From Effrenium voratum (taxonomy: Eukaryota; Sar; Dinophyceae; Suessiales; Symbiodiniaceae), in NCBI GenBank assembly GCA_963377175.1, contig CAUJNA010003494.1, positions 475,256 through 539,255 of the forward strand: DNA of 64,000 nt, given 5' to 3'. A program made the translations under genes and the position numbers. Below the pieces are notes generated by a model. It saw only the letters and a program-made list of their open reading frames with translations, was not told the DNA's origin and did no database searches. Every line of letters starts with the position of its first letter. Position 1 is the first letter of the stretch. Shown one piece after another: positions 56,401-64,000 of the stretch.

Positions 56401-59400
56401 TCCACAGTCGGGGGGTCGTCGTGGCTCGGCCGCCAACTGAGGTGAGCCCTCGATGTGGAAGTGGTTCCTGGACTACGCGGAGGGCTTGCTCAGCGAGGCC
56501 CATGGGCCGATGGGTGGTCCCCCGTGCTTCGCAAAGCGGACCGAGCTTTGGGTGTAAGACGCTGGTGGGGAAACTGAGCGTTTTCCGACTTTTTTTTTTT
56601 TGAAAAAATAATAATAATAGTAATAAATAGATTCTTATGATTTCTCCATGGTCAAAGAGTAACCAGGTTTCTATTGCTCACGAGCCAAAGGGTGGGTGAA
56701 GTGGAAGTGGAGGTGAAGAAACAGGTTTGGTTGGAAGCACCTTGTGAAGGAAGCACATGGAACTTATTAAGGCCATTTCCGATTTCCGGGCTTGAAAGGG
56801 AAAGCACACGAAGATTCGGAAACCCAAATGAAGCCTAAGAACCCTTTCATTCCTTGGATCTAGAAGGCGGTTCTGGGCGAAACCAAGGGGTTTTCCGGGG
56901 CTACGGTTGTGAAGGAACCTAAAAGCTCCCCCCTTTTGCGCAGGTACTTTGCTTCCTCAAAGTGAAAAATCAAACCACCCCAAGCCTAGTAACCCCTCAG
57001 CAACCCAAAGGAAGATTTCCGACAGGTGCTTTGCCCCCTCAAAACCCTTCCTCCCCATTTTTTGGGAACCCCCCCCCTCAAACCCTCCTTCTTAAACCCT
57101 CCCCCCGTGTTCCCCCCACCCCCCCCTCCCTGATGTTCCGGCAGGCAGCAACCCAAAGGACCCCCTCCCTGATGTTCCGGCAGGTGCTGCCCCAAGACGC
57201 CCCCCCTCGTCACCCTCCTTCTCAAACCCTCCCCCTTAAGCCTCCCCCCCTCCCCTTCTCCCTGATTTGCAAAGCAGGTGCTCTGCTTCCTGGACGGCTT
57301 CACTTTGACCGCCCTGGAGATGGCCAGCCGCTGGCCGCGCCAACTGCAGAGCTGCTCCCTCGCGGGGATCTGGCGCTTCGTGCACCTCTGCGCCATGGGC
57401 GCCAGGCGTCGAAGCGACGGCTTCGAGCGCTAGCTGGTTGGATCTAACTGGCTGGTGGTTGCCATTTGGTTGCTAGGAGGGACACCACTAGGGGCCCAAA
57501 AGGAGACGCAGACAAAATGCCTGTGGTCTGGTGGCAATTGAAAGCTATGGGGTCTATGCCCAGCATTTGGGGCAGCTTTCTCACTCGAGCTGGCCAAAAC
57601 CCACACTTGCCATTTTAGCGCGGGGGTTCTACCAACTACCTTGTTTCACAGGGGTAAGACCTATATGAACCTTAGCCACCATAGTAGAACCAATAGTCCA
57701 TGGGTGTTGTGTGCTTACTTTGGACCAACATGGCCCCCACCATTGCCTTTAAAGCCAAGGATTCGACAGCTTGGAGAAGAATTCAACGGGTGATCACAGT
57801 TACCCTAGCAAGAGGTAGGAAAGTGACTGCAACTTCGAGCCCTACACACCCAAAACAATGTTAGCTTCGGATCAGTGAGGACCGTTCTATGGAGTGGTGC
57901 CTGTTTTAGCAAAGCAATGATATCGATGTTTGGAACTTCCTTTGACTACTGGGGTTCTCGAAGTTCACACTAATGGACACGGCAGGAAGTTTCGGTAGAT
58001 GGGCAGCGGGGCGAGGAGGTGGGACCTGGGCGGAAGATTTTCAAGCGGCGCGTTTCGCGAGTGCGTAAATGGGTGCAACATTCTTGGGCCATTCAACGCC
58101 TGAATGGACGACACAGGTGTCCCCACCTTTTGGACAGAGATCTGCAAGGACGACGGAAGAATAGCGGTGGACTCGGAGTACAAGTCCTTCCAACCCTACT
58201 CCTGGCACTCGATCCTCGTGGCAGACCTTTAAACGTGCAGTTTCCCGTTGGATGCCCTTTCAATCAACTCCAACACATGTTCTCCAAGTAAAAAGTCCTT
58301 CTCGAATGGGACCGACATAGCCGGATTTTCCAGCTGTACCCAAAGAGACCTTCCCAAGCCAAGTGGGTGTCTCCGTTTTTAGAAATCCGACCCTCCCAAA
58401 ATGGCCGGCCTCTGCTTGCGCGGGGAGCCGGGCTTTCTTGCAAGCGTGGCCGTTGGTTTTGCTTTTGGTTTTCCTTTTGTTTTGGTTTTCTTTCAAAGCC
58501 ACAAAAAGGGGCACCCTCCAAAAAGACCCCCCAAAATACCCAAGCACAACTCAGCCACTGTGCTTCAACCAACAAGAAAGGACGCCCAAATGGGACTGGG
58601 TTGGCCATCGGGGTTGCCCCTCAGCCGGTGGAAGACCGCAGCCCGGAAATGCGCGAAGGGAACGCTATGGAACACCTCCGAGACACCAATTTATATGTGC
58701 CATGCAAACGACACCTTTACTTAGGGTCAACAGGGACGGTCATCCGCCTCGTAGTAAGGATCCTTAGTAACCATTCCTTTAGGGGAACCACGATCATGTA
58801 AAAGGAGTTTTGACCATGGCTCATCTCTACAAATTAACGTGGAACCCAAAACGGGGAGGGGGGGAGCGGGAGGGGGGGGGGGGCAAAAAGGGGCTTCCTC
58901 CACAAATCATTTTTTGTTGGTTCCAAATTAAGCTGCGAGATGACCACAACACAAGGACAGAGAATCAGGTGCGCTGTTTCTTGCAGTTTCCCTCGCCAGA
59001 CTGAAAGTAGGCGCAATTCCCTTTGGGTAAAGGGGATGACTTAATGCAAATGGCTATCTACTTTCACCTCAAGGTAGACTAGAACCCAGTCGATTTTCCC
59101 AGCAGCAACAGTGGGTTTAAGTCTACCTTGAAATAGTCGAGAAATGGAACCCGTTCGGGTCGTTCTTTTTGAGCATGGCCATGCAGTTCTGAGATGTTCA
59201 ACCCACAGGTTATAACCATGCAGTTGCGACCTTTTGGTTTTCCTGTTTGGGCCCATGCCTGGAGGTCGCAAAAGGTACTGTGGATGACGAAACCCTGCAC
59301 AAGCTAAGCCCTGGTTTCTGAGGATTTCCGTGGAAATACCAACAAACAATGGTTTCAACCATGGTTTCAAAGTGCCGCGAACTGGATTTCGCCCAGTACT

Positions 59401-60820
59401 AAATCTCACTTATAGCAAAGCGTATCAACTTTTGACCTGTTGGTTTCCTCTTTGGTCTACTTTTAGTCCTGGCCCCAAAAGGCTCTCACTTTTTTAGGGT
59501 CCAAACGCCCCCAAACACCCCCAGACACATGGTCCGACCTGGGCAGCTCTCACTTTTTTAGGGTCCAAACGCCCCCAAACACCCCCAGACACCTCATGTT
59601 CCGACCTGGGCAGCTGAGAAATGGATGGAACATCCAAGGCACCCGACTTGCCAGGCCCCCCAGCGCTTTGGCGCGGGCACCGAAGACTGGAGGCTTCAAG
59701 GCGTGCCGCTTGGGGGTCCGCCAGGCGGAGGGTGTGATCCCTGGACGAAAAAATACGCCCCCCCCCCTTCCATTTGCTTAAGACGAGGTTTTGTCGGCCC
59801 CTGGTTTAGAGGGGAAGCTGCGAGGGGACTTCAACAAATGGAGGCCCCTGATTGATTCACACCCTTTTAGTGGGATTCCGGATCATGTTTGCGGCCAACA
59901 CTCCCCCTTTTACTAGGACAGGCTTATCAATGCGGGGTCAACATGACCCTGTTTTCCACAAACAGCTGAAAGCTTTCGGGTTTTCGTCCAGGTATGCTCT
60001 GGAGCGTTTCGTAGCGGCTCCTGGCGTTTTCGGGTACCGGAAGGGTGCAAAAGGGGTTGCTACTGGGAATTGCCATAGGTGTCCTTTGTAGGATAGTTTG
60101 GTTGGAAACAGATGGCCCTGGTTGACCTGGTTGTTTCACAATCTACCAGGCCCATGTATTTCCCAAAAGGACACCTATGTTTAGAACTCTTAGATCCCAG
60201 CACCTTCGCAGAAGGTTCACTCAAGCCGTGAGGCTTAAGGCCTACAAAGGTTTCCCTATAAACATAGTGGCAAGTATCTCAATTGCAAGATACACTCCTT
60301 CCATGGTGATCTCCACGTTGCATGTTGTTTTTTGGCCTCAGTTTCTGTCTTGTCACTTGTTTCCGTCTTTTTCCAGTTTCATCTTTCTGTTTCCTTGGTG
60401 GCTCATTCTTTGCTGCTCTTGCCACGCCTTTTCGGGGTTTTGGCTCTATTGTTTTGTTTGCTTTGCGTTCAGTGCTTTGCGTGGTTGGCCAACACGCGCC
60501 CCTCCACCCCCCAACCTTCCAACCCCCCCCCAAACTCCCCCCCTCAACCCCTCAACCCCTCAACCCCACCCCCAACCCAACGCCCAACCTCCCCCAACCC
60601 CACCCCCAACCTCCCCCAACCCAACCCCCACCCCCAACGCCCAACCCAACCCACCCAACCTTCCAACCCCACAGCCCAACCTTCTAACAGGAGCTGTGGC
60701 TGGGCCGGGAGCTGCTGCTGCGCGAGCCCAGCGCCTGGCAGCGGGAGGTGGCCTTCGGCCAGGCGCGGCTGCTGCTGACGCCGGGCACCAGCGCGGTGGT
60801 GCAACCGCTGAAGCCCGGCA
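53418..60820 (+). CDS. coiled-coil and F-box-like protein gene, partial
   Basis: Joined exons: 53418-53472 (QEEKRLELLSALGEKRLE), 54189-54266 (EQRLQRAREAEREQ, LLLLEQREALAQ), 55690-55810 (ends SFARRAWIAKWR), 56442-56497 (EPSMWKWFLDYAEGLLSE), 57278-57428 (VLCFLDGFTLTALEMASRWP on to RRSDGFE), 58117-58217 (VPTFWTEICKDDGR, then EYKSFQPYSWHSIL), 59655-59702 (APQRFGAGTEDWRLQG), 60691-about 60820 (ELWLGRELLLREPSAWQREV). Phases 2-0, 0-0, 0-1, 1-0, 0-1, 1-0, 0-0 all join, with AG|G acceptors and GA, GC or GT donors. The first two exons make a charged coiled coil. LLSEVLCFLDGFTLTALEMA, across the 56497/57278 junction, fits an F-box, which would bind Skp1 in an SCF ubiquitin ligase (family knowledge). Weak points are the unknown 5' end, the TAG at 57431 if the GC donor is wrong, and the F-box lying inside the protein. 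Confidence 0.5.
53473..54188 (+). other. intron with GATGMTGAT array
   Basis: From about 53550 to 53970 it is an imperfect trinucleotide/9-mer repeat of GATGATGCT and GATGTTGAT. Frames of 170-270 codons on both strands (Met-Leu-Met and Ser-Ile-Ile) come from it. Confidence 0.7.
54267..55689 (+). other. intron of the coiled-coil/F-box gene
   Basis: AT-rich around 54640-54960 with (TA)n near 54907-54926. The stretch 55486-55620 has a family C-like fragment. No exon was recognised. Confidence 0.5.
56355..56408. mobile_element. family A element, right half
   Basis: TCATCATTCCAGGGTTTCTG, GGTGGTGCGAAATAGATTTC and GTTCATCCACAG are present; the left half is absent. It ends 34 bases before the exon at 56442. 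Confidence 0.55.
59276..59399. mobile_element. family A element
   Basis: TACTGTGGATGACGAAACCC at the left and GCGAACTGGATTTCGCCCAG plus TA at the right. The loop carries CCGTGGAAATACCAACAAAC in reverse orientation. Confidence 0.65.
59482..59612. repeat. about 65-bp tandem duplication
   Basis: GCTCTCACTTTTTTAGGGTC through CCGACCTGGGCA occurs twice in direct tandem with a three-base insertion in the second copy. It lies 42 bases before the exon at 59655. Confidence 0.9.
60497..60683. repeat. CCCCAACCC-type low-complexity tract
   Basis: C/A-rich repeats (CCCCAACC, CAACCCCTCAA) form the pyrimidine-rich upstream side of the acceptor of the exon at 60691. Confidence 0.85.
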
Positions 60821-60825
60821 GGCGG

Positions 60826-60955
60826 GGGTGGGGCTGGGGTGGGGGGGTGGGGTGGGGTGGGTGGCGTTCGAGGAGGGGGCTTGGGGGGTTGGGCTTGGGG
60901 GGTTGGGCTTGGGGGGTTGGGCTTGGGGGGTTGGGCTTGGGGGGTTGCTTTGGGT
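60826..60955. repeat. 14-bp repeat TTGGGCTTGGGGGG
   Basis: Five near-perfect units at 60882-60946 after a GGGGTGGGGTGG stretch, immediately downstream of the exon at 60691. Confidence 0.9.
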
Positions 60956-61220
60956 TTTTCTGGGCTGGTTGATTCTGGTCCAAAGCGAGCATGTTGATGG
61001 GGTTCTTAAAGTTTCTTGCATGCAAAGGGTAGTTTTGAGGATGTCGCTTCATGGAGCCAGTTGTTTGGCGCGTGTCCCGCTCATATCCTATTCAGAACAT
61101 TCAGCTGCACATATTTGTTCACCGACGTTGGGAGTGTTTGGCAACATCGCGATGAAGGTTTCTTTCATAGGGCTCCCGCTCTTTATTTATAGTAGCAAAT
61201 CCGCCCTGCAAAAGCCCAGA

Positions 61221-61352
61221 GTCCATTTTTGCACCACGAAATGAACCCATGGTGGGACACGGTTGGTTCTGATTGGTATTCACAGGGGAATCATCAGAAA
61301 TCAGGGTTTCTCAATGGTTGTTGCGAAATGGATCTCGCAACCATCCACAGTA
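61221..61352. mobile_element. family A element
   Basis: The left arm is degraded (TCCATTTTTGCACCACGAAA); the right arm is intact (GTTGCGAAATGGATCTCGCA, ACCATCCACAGTA). The loop TTCACAGGGGAATCATCAGA is typical. Confidence 0.6.
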
Positions 61353-61906
61353 TTTCCTGTAAACATCGCACCCTTTGCCTCCCCAGGCCATGTTTTTTGT
61401 AAGTGAGTGGGAGGAAGTGCAGAGCATCCAAGCCCATCGCGCTATGTTCAAAAAGCCATGACTTGTTGGCAGAGGTCGTACCATGAACAGGGTAGGTTCC
61501 CCAGACCCTCAAATTGCCAAAACCATGGTTTTTGCTCAAAACTCTGGTTGGTGAATTCCCTCTTTTTTGGGTATATAGTTCTTGAGGGTCTAGGTACCAA
61601 CTGCATGCGGCATAGGATCCATGCTTGGCGGAACACACCCCCAAAAACATGTCGGTTTCAGGGTGGTTTCTGCAACATCTTTTGGGGATGAAGAGCTAGT
61701 GAAAAAGAATGCCTGGCAACAACAGGATCGCGCTCAGGTTTGGCTGAATTTTGGCAGCCGGCCTGTGCATATTTCAGCCAAGCAGAAGCGTGTTTTTTTC
61801 TTTTTGGCTAAGATAAATCCATGCTCTTTTCAATGGACCTCGCTTTTGTTCCAGCTCACGACTCACAACTTGGCAGATTCATTCCCCTATCCAACCCCCG
61901 CCTTAG

Positions 61907-62000
61907 GCGGTGGCTCTGGAACATCATCCAGCCACTCGGACGAATTGGATGGGGATGAAGGCGCTTCTGGACGCGGGGAACCCGAAGCGCTCACTTGTCG
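61907..62000 (+). CDS. possible exon, frame ambiguous
   Basis: After CCTTAG two readings are open: GGSGTSSSHSDELDGDEGAS (phase 1, disordered and acidic) and AVALEHHPATRTNWMGMKAL (phase 0). If the exon at 60691 ends CCCG|GCAGG, the phase-1 reading joins. I cannot choose between them. Confidence 0.3.
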
Positions 62001-62357
62001 GCCTGGGTTTGTTTGTACGGGGTGATCCAATGTCGGAGTCCCCAGGGCTCATTTCTTCTGAGCCAACCTTTTGGGGTGATGTTGATAGTGAGAAAAACGA
62101 GGGGTCTTGGTTTCAACACGGGGCGCCTGGGTTTACTAGGCCAAGCGATCACTAAACCTGGCTTGACGAAAAAATGAGTTCGTACAACAAAACGTTGGAC
62201 AAGTCAGGAGTGACGCATCAAGCATGTCACCAATGGAGAAAAACATACCCTCTTGGAGGGCGTGCAAAACACAGGCGGCCCCGTGAACCTTCCAGCTCTT
62301 TTCGGAGCGTGAAAGTCAGACCTGGAGATGTCACAGGACCTCGAACTGCGCGACGGC

Positions 62358-62379
62358 GACGTGGCCATTTTGGCTCAAG
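62358..62379 (+). other. relict dinoflagellate spliced leader (DinoSL)
   Basis: The 22 bases match the conserved dinoflagellate spliced leader at 20 positions, including an unbroken 16-base core GCCATTTTGGCTCAAG at its 3' end; mismatches are at 62359 and 62363. The leader is normally added to mRNA by trans-splicing and is not part of a gene's genomic DNA. Its presence next to a reading frame marks a reverse-transcribed mRNA that was put back into the genome. A chance 16-base match in 64 kb is very unlikely. Confidence 0.85.
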
Positions 62380-62902
62380 ATGAAAGATCTCTCAGGTATG
62401 GCGGCGAAGAGACGACGACGCTCTCTGCTGGCAAAGGGCAACGGCACAGGCAAAAGCCGGAAGGGTAAAGAGGCTATTGATGGACGGAGTGATAGTTGAT
62501 CAGCAGGCGGCAAATTGCCAAAGGCGATCCTCAAGGGCGACAAAGAGGTGGAGCCTCGCGAGGAGGACCCCGAGCAAGATCCGAGCGACAGTCCGATGAA
62601 AAAGGACGAGACTACCTTTCAAAAGAGGAAGGGAAACCAAAGTTGCCGCATCTTCCGAAGGAGGCGATGAGTCGGTTGCAGTTACTGGGCCACGGACTAC
62701 TTTCGAGATTGCGCGCTGGCTGATTCAGAGTTGCATTGTCCTTTTCTTCATCACGTCTTTGCGCATGACGTCGCCCCAGGAAGATGCAGTGTACCGAGCC
62801 AGCAGTGCGAGTCCACATGTTGGATATTACTGCTTGCACTTTGCAACGGCTGGGCCGAACCGCAGCCGATCATTATCAGGCGCCCCTTCCCACGGTGAAT
62901 AG
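62380..62902 (+). pseudogene. retrocopy behind the relict spliced leader, broken
   Basis: ATG follows the relict leader directly. The frame reads MKDLSGMAAKRRRRSLLAKG and on to RKGKEAIDGRSDS, meets TGA at 62497, and stays open afterwards (GGKLPKAILKGDKEVEPREE, DPEQDPSDSPMKKDETTFQ). Near 62620 coding character moves to the next frame (ETKVAASSEGGDESVAVTGP, then a hydrophobic stretch around RWLIQSCIVLFFITSL) until TAG at 62900. There are no intron-like repeats and no homopolymers. Basic N-terminus, acidic middle and one membrane-like segment are what can be seen; I know no matching family. One stop plus one frameshift suggests a decayed processed copy. An unrecognised short intron is the alternative. 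Confidence 0.5.
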
Positions 62903-63142
62903 ACAGCCTGTTGAAATTTGCGTCAATCTGAGGCGCTTGTGGTGTGTGGGTGACGACTGTGCGGGCAACCGGTGAGTGGGCGCGCGCTCCAAGCCAAGGC
63001 TGTGCGAACTTTGTGGAGCAAGCGCGCGCCTTAGCGCGCGGAGTTGGCGGTGTTGGCAAGTGCTAGGCATGCGTTTGCTTTTACAGGGTGTTGGGGTGTC
63101 ATTATGTGCCTTGCAGCATTGAGACGGCACAGGCTTTTCTGA

Positions 63143-63670
63143 ATGGGGGATGCCATTAGCAACTTCTGCCTGTTACACGTTTCCTCCTATCCCGGCATTT
63201 GGCTGCGCCAACAAGCTTTTCTGAATCTTTGCAGCAGCGCTGCGTGCTGCGGGCAAGCTTCTGCCGTCCAGCACATTCGCGCAATGCCAGCTTCTAACCG
63301 GGTAGCCGGCGAAAGCAACAGACGCACAGCCCTGGACCCAACAGGAATTTTGCAACAATGGAGGGCGTCTGCCATGTTACATGGCGGCCCTCACTGCCAG
63401 CTCGACTGGCCGACCGTTTGGCTGATGAGAACTGGTGGCGAAGATGTTCTTTCCACCACTTTCTTGGGTACTGAATGGCATCCAGCCGCGGTGTGCGGTA
63501 GTTATATGACCCAAGATGTGACTCTGCCAAGTGGCAAGGTGTTAGTGTTCAAGCGAGCTTTCTTGCCTGGCACCCCCCTCCCCTCATCTCATCGACTTAA
63601 ATTTTGTGAAGGTTTCAGGTTGACGACCCCTGGGAAGAATCAAATCACACACTGTGTTGGCATGATTTGA
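63143..63670 (+). CDS. unrecognised 175-codon open frame
   Basis: One of the longest frames that is not built on a repeat: MGDAISNFCLLHVSSYPGIW at the start, VTLPSGKVLVFKRAFLPGTP near the end. It is rich in Cys and Trp and has no domain I recognise. It lies in the 62-64 kb stretch that lacks the repeats seen elsewhere. It could be part of the inserted retrocopy, another element, an exon with flanking intron, or chance. Confidence 0.3.
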   Translation: MGDAISNFCLLHVSSYPGIWLRQQAFLNLCSSAACCGQASAVQHIRAMPASNRVAGESNRRTALDPTGILQQWRASAMLHGGPHCQLDWPTVWLMRTGGEDVLSTTFLGTEWHPAAVCGSYMTQDVTLPSGKVLVFKRAFLPGTPLPSSHRLKFCEGFRLTTPGKNQITHCVGMI

Positions 63671-63851
63671 AACAGCGTGCGGCGGGAAACCAGTCAGAGC
63701 AGCCAGTCAGAGCAGCTGGTCTACTCGGTCATTGGATATGAGGTTGCTTGAGGTCAGAAGGCACACGGTGAGTCTTGGTGTGATGTTTCCTTTGTGGTAA
63801 CCTCCCCCTGCGCTTTGAGGAGCTTGGCAGAACCAGCGTTGCGCCTCAGGT

Positions 63852-64000
63852 ATGGCCCACGCGGGGATGATAAGAGATGATGAGATGGAGGTGGTGGAAA
63901 CCAAGAATGGACCCGCGCCAAAGGCGATGTCCAGGATTCCTGCAGCGAAGATGCCACCAGCTGGACTGCCTCCGCTGGTGCCACCAAAAGCCAAGCTTGC
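63852..64000 (+). CDS. 5' part of a Pro-rich open frame, cut by the window end
   Basis: After CCTCAGGT an ATG opens MAHAGMIRDDEMEVVETKNG, then PAPKAMSRIPAAKMPPAGLP and PLVPPKAKL, still open at the last base. Charged start, then Ala/Pro/Lys-rich low complexity. It could be the N-terminus of a gene or of an element polyprotein. There is no domain within the 49 codons visible. Confidence 0.35.
   Translation, partial: MAHAGMIRDDEMEVVETKNGPAPKAMSRIPAAKMPPAGLPPLVPPKAKL

Overview
This is nuclear DNA of a dinoflagellate, most like Symbiodiniaceae or a relative. Four things point there. (1) Genes are cut into many short exons; in the best gene all 13 introns end in AG followed by an exonic G, and 12 of 13 begin with GC or GA instead of GT. 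(2) The two recognisable genes are head-to-tail tandem copies of one family. (3) Every gene I can support lies on the + strand, except retroelement relics. (4) A relict dinoflagellate spliced leader sits at 62358-62379. Most of the window is intron and intergenic DNA full of small inverted-repeat elements, microsatellites and homopolymers, so nearly all long open frames are accidental.

Layout. 1-4371: 3' end (five exons) of an ADP-ribosylation factor gene (ARF-A). 4372-9247: intergenic, with a GGTT/GGTA array and inverted-repeat elements. 9248-24109: a complete second ARF gene (ARF-B), 14 exons of 14 to 65 nt that join to exactly 181 codons; intron 7 holds minus-strand retrotransposon relics. 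24110-36292: gene-poor, with a 1.1-kb TTGC array and two weak signal-peptide-like exons. 36293-51269: an unrecognised gene of about 17 exons coding a hydrophobic N-terminal segment, an Ala/Pro/Ser linker made by tandem duplication of small exons, and a helical C-terminus. 53418-60820: a coiled-coil and F-box-like gene, possibly the continuation of the previous one. 61900-64000: a change of texture, with a weak exon, the spliced-leader relic and the broken retrocopy behind it, an unrecognised 175-codon frame, and the start of a Pro-rich frame that leaves the window.

ARF proteins are myristoylated small GTPases that recruit vesicle coats and lipid enzymes at Golgi and other membranes; two tandem copies coding the same protein over the part that can be compared fit the usual dinoflagellate way of raising dose. 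The other genes share no visible pathway with them. Three families of short elements (A: 110-145 bp with ends CTGTGGATGG/CCATCCACAG; B: about 115 bp with ends CTTGCTGGTGC/GCACCAGCAAG; C: core CCTTTTGGTTTCCCTTTAAA) recur through introns and spacers alike and account for much of the non-coding sequence.
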